Of a DNA stretch of 64,000 nt, positions 53,864 through 63,732 are shown in pieces. The position numbers and the translations under genes were made by a program. A model generated the notes under the pieces. It saw only the letters and a program-made list of their open reading frames with translations, had not been told where the DNA came from and made no database searches. Location of the stretch: NCBI GenBank assembly GCA_963678675.1, contig OY783193.1, forward strand, positions 3,107,501 through 3,171,500. Reading direction: 5' to 3'. How positions within the stretch are numbered: position 1 is the first letter of the stretch; each line of letters begins with the position of its first letter. The DNA is from Xiphydria camelus. Lineage: Eukaryota; Arthropoda; Insecta; Hymenoptera; Xiphydriidae.

Positions 53864-53950
53864 ATGGCGTTCGCCGCGGCGAGGATGATCCTGAAGGACA
53901 AGAGGCGGAAGACGAGCAAGGAGGACTTCGCGCCGCGAAACAGGAGCAAG
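53864..53950 (+). CDS. Candidate first coding exon (29 codons), unidentified gene
   Basis: ATG at 53864 (GGGCATC-ATG, A at -3) opens 29 codons, MAFAAARMILKDKRRKTSKE then DFAPRNRSK, ending at donor AAG|GTAAAT at 53950/53951 in phase 0. An in-frame stop lies 39 bases upstream. Ten of 29 residues are lysine or arginine, following a short hydrophobic N-terminus; this resembles a cytoplasmic N-terminal tail rather than a cleaved signal peptide. Codons are GC-ending (GCG, AGG, AAG, TTC), unlike the AT-rich DNA after the donor. The following exon must lie right of the window or is too short to spot. Same strand and same donor phase as the exon at 2416, so both could splice to the same downstream exon. 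Protein family not recognised. Confidence 0.6.
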
Positions 53951-54688
53951 GTAAATAAACCATCGACACCAAATCGTAGACGTAGTGCTAACGTTTGTCG
54001 ACGAAGCTTATTTATGTTTGGAAATATCTGCAATTGCGTGGGGTTTTGACATGACGAGTACTTTTGCGACGATACAAAATTTGAATTGGCGAATAACCCC
54101 AGCCTGATCCTCGGCGAGAGGTCGATCGCCGAGAATCGGTGTCCATTTGCGATATTCCATTCAGATCGCAACGCGTTCGCTCGATTACGCGTCAAACCCC
54201 GAAGAGGCGATAGAAGGGACGACTGCCGTCCCTCCGACGCTGCCAGTCGAAGCGGCAACTCTTAATCGAATTCCGCGGAGCCTCGCATCGAAGCCTCCCC
54301 CTCGTTCGCGATTTCGAATTACTCGAGAGGAACGGGCGAGATCGCCGGAGGGTGTGGATCGCCTGTCTGTTATTATTATTTAAAGTTGCTCGACGAAGTT
54401 TAATCGAACGCGTCTATCGGGACGGGGGGTGACGCTGGATGCTCCCCGTCGATGAGAAGACCGCGCGCCAGAGTTCGCGATATGGGCACTCGCGAACTCG
54501 ACCCGGAAATTACGTCGATATCCTCGCGCCGCCGGTTTCCGGCGCTTTTGCGGAATTTCGTATAACAACGCCCGACGACGTCCTCCGTCGGGAAACGAGA
54601 TAATTTTATCTGAAAATATTCGAGAGCATCGTGCTGCTCGCCTATCTCGACGGAGGCTTTCCCTACGGGCTGGTACTTCCCGGTGTAT
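53951..54688 (+). other. Presumed intron start, no gene seen
   Basis: After the donor the DNA is mixed, then CpG-rich to 54680. Antisense frames (175 codons at 53731-54258, minus) overlap the exon and are judged shadows. Confidence 0.4.
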
Positions 54689-55098
54689 GTAGGGTAAACC
54701 ACCCGGTTATTGGACAGTCTAATTTAAATAAATAAAAACAAGATTGCTAGTTTTTACCTAAATAAATATCATCAAAAACCGTACTCGGCTTATTGATTCT
54801 TGACCGTCCAATTTACTGGATTGAGTATTTCCAAAAAATAAGAACACTGCCCAATAACTGAGTTTTTTCACTTTATCCCAGTTTTTTATTGTTGACAATT
54901 ATATAAGAATATAATTGTCAAGAAAATAAGTTGGAAAGATCCAACTTAAAATTATAAGTTACTAGAATGTATAAAGCCAATATATTTTTAATTAAAATAA
55001 GCCACCACACGTATCTCTAGGTAGAAAAATATCTTTTTAACGCGGTCTTAAATGTTGTAAAATGCTTAAATGTCCAATAACTGGGTGGTTCACCCTAC
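54689..55098. mobile_element. 410-bp inverted-repeat element, GTAGGGTRAACCACCC ends
   Basis: GTAGGGTAAACCACCCGGTT-ATTGGACA at 54689 is mirrored by TGTCCAATAACTGGGTGGTT-CACCCTAC ending 55098; about 28 bp pair with three mismatches. TA sits just inside each outer edge, consistent with a TA target duplication. AT-rich core, no coding frame. Confidence 0.85.
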
Positions 55099-55920
55099 TT
55101 CCGGGCTTCTAACTCGCTCGCGAGAACCGTCCTCTGGCGATACGGCGAAGCAATCTGACGCGCGCGGAGATTCGACGCGGTCGTTGAGCACGGGTGTATC
55201 TACGGATACGAACTGACGATGCGACATGCGTAAGCTCCGCTGCCAGCGCGTACGTAGCCACCCTCGCATCGCTCACCCCCTCCGGCCTAGGCCTCGCCGT
55301 ATCACCCTACTCGTCAACTCGTACGGTTCGCACGTGGCGGCGCGCGCTAAACGGCTCATCTCGTGATAATGGATTTTAGCGATCTGAAATTTCTCGAAAT
55401 TGATTTCGCACGAGGTACGAGTCGAATTTGCCGTGAACAAAATGCATCGGGAAACGAGCTTTCGGTGTAATGTCGATATTTTCTCGCGGGTTAACGCGGG
55501 ATATTGTTACACGCCACACTCTCTGTAATGGTAAACTTCGTGTTACTTTTGTCAAGTTTTTATCACACAAGTTTATCCATTACAATTACTACACGTGATT
55601 AATACAATTACAATTACCACAGATTTGATTGAAATTTACCAAAAAAACCACTTTAAGTGTACCAAGATTGAAGCATCCTCCCAGCAAATACTGACAAATT
55701 CAAGATTCTTTTCGAAAAGAGCAATTTTATAATACTTTTGCATAGAAAATGTACAGCAAATTTACAAATCCGTTTAACAGTGCACGCAGAGCATCCTCGT
55801 CGATTTCCAACGAAGGATTATTACGCGTTCAGTCGTTTCAAGTATAGCGATTTCAAGTTTTTACAGCTTCCGAAATAACGTCAATGTTATCTCGCGAGTC
55901 GACGCGCGACACGAATCGAG
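55099..55920. other. No gene seen
   Basis: CpG-rich to 55510, then AT-rich. Short frames only. Confidence 0.4.
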
Positions 55921-56162
55921 TACCGTCAACGCGGGCTACTTTGGCCCTGGGGTCCTTCTTTGAGCCAAATTAAGAAATAAAATAAAACGTTCTCAAACTA
56001 TATTAAGGAAGCAGATTTTAAACTGGTCGCGGTAGTTTCTGCTAGGGCGCAGATCTGTGTGCAGCTATTGACGTGCATCAAGTAGTTTGAGAACGTTTTA
56101 TTTGATTTCTCAATTTGAGTCAAAGAAGGACCCCAGGGCCAAAGTAGCCCGCGTTGACGGTA
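55921..56162. mobile_element. 242-bp MITE, TACCGTCAACGCGGGC ends, very well conserved
   Basis: TACCGTCAACGCGGGCTACT and the following TTGGCCCTGGGGTCCTTCTT are mirrored base for base by the right end (AAGAAGGACCCCAGGGCCAA..GTTGACGGTA). The perfect terminal pairing of about 40 bp continues further in with CAAACTA / TAGTTTG and AACGTTCT / AGAACGTT. TA at each end is the likely target duplication. Identical long ends argue for recent insertion. Confidence 0.9.
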
Positions 56163-57411
56163 TGGTTCTTAGCGATTCCGAATTTTTTTTCGCATTTTAC
56201 GCCATATTATACACTTAGAAAATTCGCTGCATTACAATATATACGTGTACTCGCAAAATACATTGCGAAAATACAATAACAATTGAAAGGATCCTAGGTC
56301 GCGCAATCTAGAATCTCGAGCGAGAGAGAGAAAGCGAGAGAGACAGAGAGAAAGAGAGAGAAGTAGAAATATGGTTGGAAAAGGCCTTTCTCTCGACGCG
56401 AAAAAAATACTCCTCTCCGTTCCCCGAACGGGGACGGAGGTATCTCGGAGGGGTCGCTTCATCCTCGACGAGAACTTACACTCGCAGCTTCTCTCCTCGT
56501 AGAGGAAACGGTTCACTGCGGAAAATGATGAGGATGAGGGGGCGGGAAACTTTTTATAAGCGCAAATTCCCTATTTTCATATATATATATATATATATAT
56601 ATATTTCATCCCTCTTCTCTCATAAGCGCGTTACGATGTAAATGAGAAACCGGACAAATTCCGAGGCCGGAGGGGCGGGGGGTCCAGGAATGTGAGCGCC
56701 CTGCTTTTCAGGGTGAACTAAAAGTGGGTGCATTTTGATGCCGGAATTCAATTGCACGTTGCGTGGCGAGAAATATCGAACATTTTTACTCGCTGCACTT
56801 TCAATGCAGAGAGTCATATAAACGCTAATATTCTGATGCTCTTTTTTTATGTGCAGAGTTTTCCACGCGAACGCAGTCATACGTAAAGTAATATATTGAA
56901 AAGTGAACGAATGAAAAACATTCAAGTTTTGATACACGCGCCAAATTTCGTTCGATGCGATTTCATTTAAATCTGAGTTTTAAATCACTTTTTAACTGTT
57001 TCCTCTTCGCTGTCATTCTACACTGAGGTTGAAAATCGCGGAACGTCTCGAAATTTGATCGCGCGTTGGAACTTATCGCGAAGCGTGCCTCACCTTTGTA
57101 CTCGGTCATTCGGGGAAACTCGGTCGGGTTACCGTAAACCAGTACATGCGAGAGGGAATAATACGGAGAATATATAAACGACGACGGGGAGCGGGCTGCA
57201 GTACGAACGAAGTCGGCCCCAGGGAGGCACGGTCGAGTCGGGTAAGCGCTATAGGAAATCGATAGAGGCAATAGTCCTCAAAGACCTCCCCTGCAGCTTC
57301 CCCTTTCGCAATTACATATCTTATTCGTCGCAATTGCCGGTATCGCGGAACTTTTCATTCTCGTCGAACTTCCTTTATTTGCGAGCGATTTGGTGATAAA
57401 ATCAATGTTGC
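56163..57411. other. No gene seen; microsatellites
   Basis: GA-rich tract at 56320-56362 and (AT)n at 56579-56606. Frames up to 105 codons without domains. Confidence 0.45.
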
Positions 57412-57937
57412 TTAAGGTTTCTCGAGCGTTATACTAAAAATAGTGAGAAATGCTTGAAAATGATTGCATTCGGTAGATTGAAGTAAAAAAAATTCAGTTA
57501 AATTTTCAAGTCTTTCAGGAAGCTCGTTGCAAAGATATTTGAATAATAAAGTAACACGTGTTCTTATGGGTTATAGCTAACAAACCGCGATATTTCTGAG
57601 AAAAATAGTGAAAAAATTCTGAAATTTTTTGAACGGCAAGTTTAATGAACTAAAATCATCTATACAAATTTTCACGTTCATTAGGAAGCCCGTTATTTTT
57701 TTATTAATTGTTCTTTATAAATTTAACCTTTGATAAGTCAATGTGGCAACGTTGCATGACGCACAGATGCACGACCAGATGTTTTGGACTCCATTTTTTA
57801 ACTCAAAAATACACACATACTATGTACGTCAAACATTATCGCCACATCGCACGAAGAACATACTTTAGAGTGTTACTGTACTTCAGTGGACTAACTTTTA
57901 GCAGGGAAAAAGCCCCTTACCGCTCGAGAAACCTTAA
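57412..57937 (+). mobile_element. TTAA-flanked 518-bp element, GGTTTCTCGAGCG ends, copy 1
   Basis: TTAA at 57412-57415 and 57934-57937 bounds an element with inverted ends GGTTTCTCGAGCG / CGCTCGAGAAACC. Near full-length similarity to the inverted copy at 58703-59226 (for example AATGATTGCATTCGGTAGAT, CAAGTTTAATGAACTAAAA, GTTACTGTACTTCAGTGGAC). It has no long open frame. Exact TTAA duplication suggests piggyBac-type transposition, although the ends are not the usual CCC type. Confidence 0.85.
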
Positions 57938-58702
57938 AGATTGAGAAGGCTGTAGAGCGATTGATATTGAACGAGGACAGGAGGGTGGACTAGAAGACGA
58001 CGCTAGAGGAAGGGGATGCGGGAATGTGTCCAGACGAGGGTGCAACACGAGTCGACGCGAAGTAGTGCTACCACCACCGAAGCGTTGAACCGTTCGCCTG
58101 GTTCATATCAAATTTAAGAGAAAAAGAATTTAATTCGTCTCGCATATACATATGAATCGTGCGAGTGTCACGCAACATTCTAACTCGCAATTCCATTCAA
58201 CCCCTGTTCTTGCCATCAGCGCGAGTCAACCTCCCCCCCGCGCAGACTTGTCACGCGTCGCCCGCTAATTTTCATGAAAATTCGGAGCGCCACGGAGGGA
58301 AGGGTGGATTCGAAATAACGAACGAGCGGATGAATCGTAATTAGTCGGGGCGGTGAATGTTGCGAGCACGCGTAAATATTGAAGCGAGCACATCCCTCTC
58401 GTAGAAATTGGTCGGCGCCGTATTAACGTGCGGCGGCCCTATCTCGCCCGCGTTACGAGGTATGCCTTTCGCTGGTTGCGGGGAAGCACCTATACACATG
58501 TACGGTGGGAGAGCAGACGTGCAATTTAAGCCGCGCAGGCAGCTCGTTGCGCGCGCGAGTACAAGGATATTACGCAAATCCCCCCTCTTAACCGAGCATC
58601 TATACGTACGGTTGTCAGGCCTGAGTTTCTCTGGTATACGCCCAGGGATATCCGAGTACCGCGTATTCGCGCGAGTGGAGGTTGCGTTAAGAAAGGGAGA
58701 CG
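57938..58702. other. Spacer between two inverted TTAA elements
   Basis: 765 bp of CpG-rich, apparently unique DNA with a 111-codon + frame (58408-58743) that runs into the second element. It could form a large loop between the inverted arms. No gene supported. Confidence 0.45.
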
Positions 58703-59226
58703 TTAAGGTTTCTCGAGCGGTACAGGGACTTTTTCCCTGCTAAAAGTTAGTCCACTGAAGTACAGTAACACTCTAAAGTATGGTGCGATGTGGCAATAAC
58801 GTCTGACGTACAGTAGTATGTGTGTATCTGTGAGTTCAAAAACGGAGCCCAAAACATCTGGTCATTCATCTGTACGTCATGCAACGTTGTCACACTGACT
58901 TATCAAAGGTTAAATTTATAAAGAACAATTAATAAAGAAATAACGGGCTTCTTAATGAACGTGAAAATTGGCATAGATGATTTTAGTTCGTTAAACTTGC
59001 CGTTCAAAAAATTTCAGAATTTTTTCACTATTTTTCTCAGAATCATCGCGGTTTGTTGGTTATAACCCATAAGAACTCGTGTTATTTTGTTATTGAAAAA
59101 TCTTTGCAACGAGCTTCTTGAAAGACTTGAAAATTTAACTGAATTTTTTGTTTACTTCAATCTACCGAATGCAATCATTTTCAAGCATTTCTCACTATTT
59201 TCAGTATAACGCTCGAGAAACCTTAA
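58703..59226 (-). mobile_element. TTAA-flanked 516-bp element, GGTTTCTCGAGCG ends, copy 2 (inverted)
   Basis: TTAA at 58703-58706 and 59223-59226, inverted ends GGTTTCTCGAGCG / CGCTCGAGAAACC. It aligns with copy 1 in reverse orientation over its whole length with scattered substitutions and a few indels. Independent TTAA duplications show two separate insertions rather than one inverted duplication. Confidence 0.85.
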
Positions 59227-60298
59227 CTGAAGTTTCGTCGAATAGAAATCGGCTAATGACGTATAAGGGTTAATAACTCCCGAGATAATCTACCGAGAGA
59301 ACATTATTGGACGGCAAATAGTGCCGCGCGCGATCACTTGTGGGTTATTGAGTTTTCGTACAATTTCAATTACATCGCAACATCGTTTACGTGCTTCGAC
59401 AAGGAAAAATACAGTCTCGCCATTAGCGGATCGAGTGCAAATAAAGATGCCTTTATTTTCCGCCGCGCGAACGCAAAAGCGCGGGCTTCTGCATATTTAT
59501 ATGTCTTTGGCCCTCCGCCTTGTGTGTCGACTCCAATAATTCTCTCCTCGAACGGAGAAACACAGCGGCAGAGAGGAAAGAGGATACATATTACTCTCCT
59601 CACAGGGTGGGATTTACGCTCAGTTCGCTCGAACTCGAGATCTCTCGTGAACTTCTATCTCGCCTTTTCTCGGTCAACTTTTTACCGGCGATTATGCGCT
59701 ATCGCGGTGCATGTATTTTCGCGCGCCGGAGGAAACCGCGGTCTTTTTATATCGCGGCGGATAAATTATTACGCGCGATACGGCAGTCGTCGGTGGAATT
59801 TCAACGCGCACTTTGCTTCGTTTCCGCCTCGTTCCAACGCAAACGAAGAGGGGTAGTTGCCAATTAAAGTGACATTGCCGCGCCTCGAGAGTCACTCGAG
59901 CAAAGAAAGTGGACGGAGTGTCGGTAGCACGGTTTCTCAAAGCCCACTCAAAGTCTCACAGCCCACAGCCGAGGGTTTTTCGAGAGTCCCACCCACTTTG
60001 CAGACGCTTCGAACGAATTTTCTTTCGTTCGACGTGCCGAGACCAAGCGGCCTGCACTCTCGGAGGTAATCGAACGAAGGAAAGTTCGAGTGGAGAATCG
60101 ATATCTGAAATCAGAGTGAATGGGTCCATAGATTGCCTATTCTGGATTTTCCTCTGCTCCCATGCAGATACTGCTCGCGGCAAACGGGCAGTAAAAATGA
60201 CAATGAGAATTCACATCCGACTACTCGCGCAACAGAACACAGCGCTACCTATGGATTGTTCAACTTTTTTTTTTTTTTCCAAGAGAATCAGAGAGTTT
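59227..60298. other. No gene seen
   Basis: CpG-containing DNA with frames up to 172 codons that overlap in several phases (59338-59867); no domains. Confidence 0.4.
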
Positions 60299-60916
60299 GT
60301 ATATGTTAGCGTTAAAGTATGAAATTCAGTTAATCTATGTAATAACTAGTTATTTTATACAATAACGTGGCATTTTAATTAAAGTACGAAATAGAATATT
60401 TATTCAACATTCGAACTAGTTAATTTATAGAGTAACTAGGTATTTTATGAATTAACTACCTACTGTTCGTTAAAGCTTCTTCTCTTTCGCGTTCGATGCT
60501 GAATCGATTAAAACATAAGAGACATTTCCGCTGCCCCAGTATCTACGTCGATTTCATTAGTATTAGTTTCAGTTTGTGCATTATTTGGTTAGGTTTGTTT
60601 AGGTTAGGTTAGGTTAGGTTAGGTTAAGAGTATCGTATGAAACATCAAAAAGCGATTCATTTGAACAATAGTATTTCACTTCTGCTTCTTTTTCAGTCAC
60701 TGGTGTTATTAACTTTTCAGAACCTTGCACACTTAACACATTATAATGTTTATTTCATACTTTCACGGATGCTTCGGCGTTGATACATAGAACAACTGGT
60801 TAAAGTGTTAAAAACACTGAAATTATATACTTTAACTGATCGCATCAGTTATTCCATAGACTCTAACGCGTGATTTCATAGAATAACAGATTTCCTACTT
60901 TAACGCTAACATATAC
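60299..60916. mobile_element. 618-bp inverted-repeat element enclosing a (TTAGG)n tract
   Basis: GTATATGTTAGCGTTAAAGT-A at 60299 is mirrored exactly by T-ACTTTAACGCTAACATATAC ending 60916 (21-bp perfect ends). The interior has repeated TAACTAG(T/G)TATTTTATxxA segments near 60345 and 60430, and TTTAACTGATCG/AACTGGTTAAAG variants on the right. No coding frame. Confidence 0.75.
60599..60627 (+). repeat. Interstitial telomeric repeat (TTAGG)5
   Basis: Five perfect AGGTT units (TTAGG register) with a partial unit upstream at 60588. TTAGG is the canonical telomere repeat of many insects including ants and bees, though (AGGTT)n runs also occur internally in hymenopteran genomes. Confidence 0.85.
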
Positions 60917-61318
60917 AGTGCTCGACAAAATTTCAGGCGATAGGTGCTTACCGAAGCGTTTGGAATACCGGCGCACGAAGGACTTACGCCTCCCACTTTC
61001 ATCGCCATGCATAATGTACTCACCTTACCTACACACCTGTTATCCCCTTTTCCTAGAGATACACGCGCGACCGCACTCTATATCGCCGTACAAATAGCGA
61101 GCGATCTCCATTATTACGTATTCTATCGGGTGATTTTCACAACGGGCCGCACGGGACATTTGCGAGTGCGAGCGAAAACGTCGATTAAACCTGCCTCGAG
61201 CAGAGAGGCTCTTATGCGTTTACCAGGGTTAATCGACGGTCTAATTCGTCCTCGCGCGTTTTCCATAAAGATTCATCCTGAAGATGGCTCAGTGTATCCA
61301 CTCGGTAGAGATATTTCT
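60917..61318. other. No gene seen
   Basis: The 127-codon + frame at 60944-61327 has no domain and enters the next MITE; not credible. Confidence 0.4.
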
Positions 61319-61826
61319 ACGCAGTAAAAAAGTCGTGTCAATTCTTAACACCATCTCTCTCATCGGTGTGGACCTATATACCATATTTGGTGTCATTCGA
61401 TCTTATGCCATTATCATTCAACACCAGAAGCGGTCAGGGTGTTCCAGATTGAGAGGAGGTTCCGTTAATGGTGAATTCCTTATGAAAATCTAAGACTTTA
61501 TTTCTAATGACAAAAATATCGAGGGGTTAATATTGTTTAATTAGTATTGTATTAATTGACGGAGTTTTGACATTTCAGGTCGATCTATGGGTACAAGTCG
61601 ATATTGGCAGAGACGCGACACCTTTATTATGCAGCAAATATGTGTCATTGTTGCAATATTTTAACAATGTTATAATGTATAATTTAAAAAATATTTGACC
61701 CCTCAACATTTTTTCATTAGACATATAAAGTCTTCGATTTTTTCATAAGGAATTCATCATTAACTTGATATCCGCTCAACCTGGAACACCCTGTATAGGT
61801 ACGCACAGCAGCATTTTTTACAGTGT
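61319..61826. mobile_element. MITE, GCAGTAAAAAAGTCGTGT family, copy 3, interrupted
   Basis: CGCAGTAAAAAAGTCGTGTC and TTGGTGTCATTCGATCTTAT on the left match 34328 and 47538. The right end GCATTTTTTACAGTGT is the inverted counterpart of the left terminus. A 359-bp mariner-type MITE sits inside at 61435-61793. Confidence 0.65.
61435..61793. mobile_element. 359-bp mariner-type MITE, CAGGGTGTTCCAG ends
   Basis: CAGGGTGTTCCAGATTGAG at 61435 is mirrored by CTCAACCTGGAACACCCTG ending 61793. Inward, TTAATGGTGAATTCCTTATG / CATAAGGAATTCATCATTAA and AATCTAAGACTTTAT / ATAAAGTCTTCGATT pair. TA follows the right end. The CAGGGTG terminus is shared with the Tc1/mariner-type element at 33007. Confidence 0.85.
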
Positions 61827-62430
61827 ATGCACTAGTCACATTGCCCGTTTAAATACGACACACTTTGTATGTTCGTTCTCCCAGTGTGTGCTGCAAAACC
61901 TCGATGTGCATCTCTACCGTACATAAGTATACGGCTATAATTATTATCCGTCTACTTCTTCGCCCATCCATCCACCTGTCTATTTACATACAGTTCGGTT
62001 TCCGAAGATCGACAGCCTTCACGAACGTAATTCTCTACATAGCCACATTGTGGATTTATGTATGACACACTTTGTATGCTCTTGGTGTACATTTCCGGCT
62101 ATCTATGTTTATATCTATTCGTCTATCTGTCTGTCTACCTATATACGATTGTAGCGATTCCAGGAACACGCTCGTCCTGGGCAACCGTACTCTACTCTTA
62201 CTTTCCAGCCTCAGTGTGTGGCGATCGGTGACCGTACTTGTGTACTTGTGTTTACAGGCCCGCAGCGCCAGTACAAGTAGCTTTAGAAGCCTGAGTCAGG
62301 TACATATACCAAGATGACATAATCCACATATAGCTAGATCTAGAAATTAGCTACTACCTAGTTGGGTTATGATTTAATATAATTTAGATGGATACGTTAG
62401 AATATTACACACAGCAGTATATGTGTGCGT
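61827..62430. other. No gene seen
   Basis: AT-rich with runs like CTGTCTGTCTACC and ACACTTTGTATG repeated at 61859 and 62067 (about 208 bp apart). Nothing supported. Confidence 0.4.
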
Positions 62431-62694
62431 ACACCCCGGGAAAAGGTCTGGTTGATTATGAACCTGATAGAAAAATTTATCAGAGATGAATAGGAATTTA
62501 TTCACATCGAACAAAAGTTTACTTGAATTAGAGTGATGTCCTACTAGGTTCGTACTCGATGAAAAAGATACGCAAAACGTCTATCAAATTCAAATAGACT
62601 TTTGTGTTCAATGTGAATAAATTTCTACTTATCTTAAATAAATTTTCGCATTATATATAGGTTCGTATTTAACTAGAACTTTTCTCTCAGCGTA
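62431..62694. mobile_element. MITE, GGTCTGGTTGATTATGAAC family, copy 4
   Basis: Starts ACACCCCGGGAAAAGGTCTG and ends ACTAGAACTTTTCTCTCAGCG. The arms pair (AAATTTATCAGAGATGAATA versus TACTTATCTTAAATAAATTT). The interior matches copies at 7106 and 18453. Confidence 0.8.
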
Positions 62695-63732
62695 GGCTTA
62701 GCGCAAGTCTTCGACGGCAAATTGGGCAAATCTATCCAGAATCCTCTCCGGAATTTGATCCCAGTGATTTTTGGATATAATGATCGGGGTTTTAATTCCG
62801 ACGGGTGTTATCGAAATTAGTGTTTATTCGAAATCAAGTCTCGATCGCAAATCAACATTCTGGAAATTTCGAATAGTTCAGGAAGAGAATTATTTGAATG
62901 TTCCTGCTTCGTTTGCCCTGAAAAATTCGATATATGTACTCGTAGATAGATCGTAGACATGCCATTAGGTATTAACGTATTAACCTTTAACTACACATAC
63001 ACTCGTATGACTGCTGTAGACACTATAAATAGTGAAATCCTTCTTTTTTAGTAGGCCTCCTCCCTATATAGAGTTCAGAGCTCTCGCTAAATATCTACAC
63101 ACTGCCAAAAGAATAATAGTCAATGTTAGAAAGTTTTTGTATACGAATCAATGAGAACGCATAGTCCTTCGGTTCGTTTCGTATACTGCACGATCGAGAA
63201 ATGCGATGCATGGAGTGCTTCATCAACATACTCCTTTTATATACAAGTATTATACATAGGTACATAAACTTCTGCATAGACACGTATGAGACACGAATGT
63301 TGAATGACGCATGAGTTACAGGCGTGTTGCATTCGTCGAGTCTCTACATCTTGGTATGTAAGTGTATAGGAGTCAGCAATGCACGCATTTGTGGAAAATC
63401 TATCGTATCTTGCATTGTCTTATCGTAGGAATGATTCGTGCGTTATTTAATCGCTACGTCTATATTCTCCCTTCGGCTTATTCAACTTTTAAGCGACACA
63501 TTAAGCTGAGGCATATTCTAATACGAGTATGATAATGAAAGTTAACAGTGCATAACAGCATATATGCACTTAGCCATGTGTTTCATGTTAAAGATTATAC
63601 ATCACAGCTCCTCCTATATGGCAATTATCGCAAAAAAAATCGCATTCAGGCTAGAGCCTTCCTAAAAACTTTCATTTCTCCATTACTCTCTTCTGCGAAA
63701 TCAAAATCCCAAAAGTACACGTCGCGCGCACC
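62695..63732. other. No gene seen
   Basis: AT-rich, UTR-like composition with AATAAA on the minus strand near 62823. It would suit a 3' UTR of a minus-strand gene entering from the right, but there is no direct support. Confidence 0.35.

Noticed and set aside
53731..54258. 175-codon minus-strand frame over the exon at 53864
   Set aside because: Antisense shadow of the GC-rich exon and leader; no splice or domain support.
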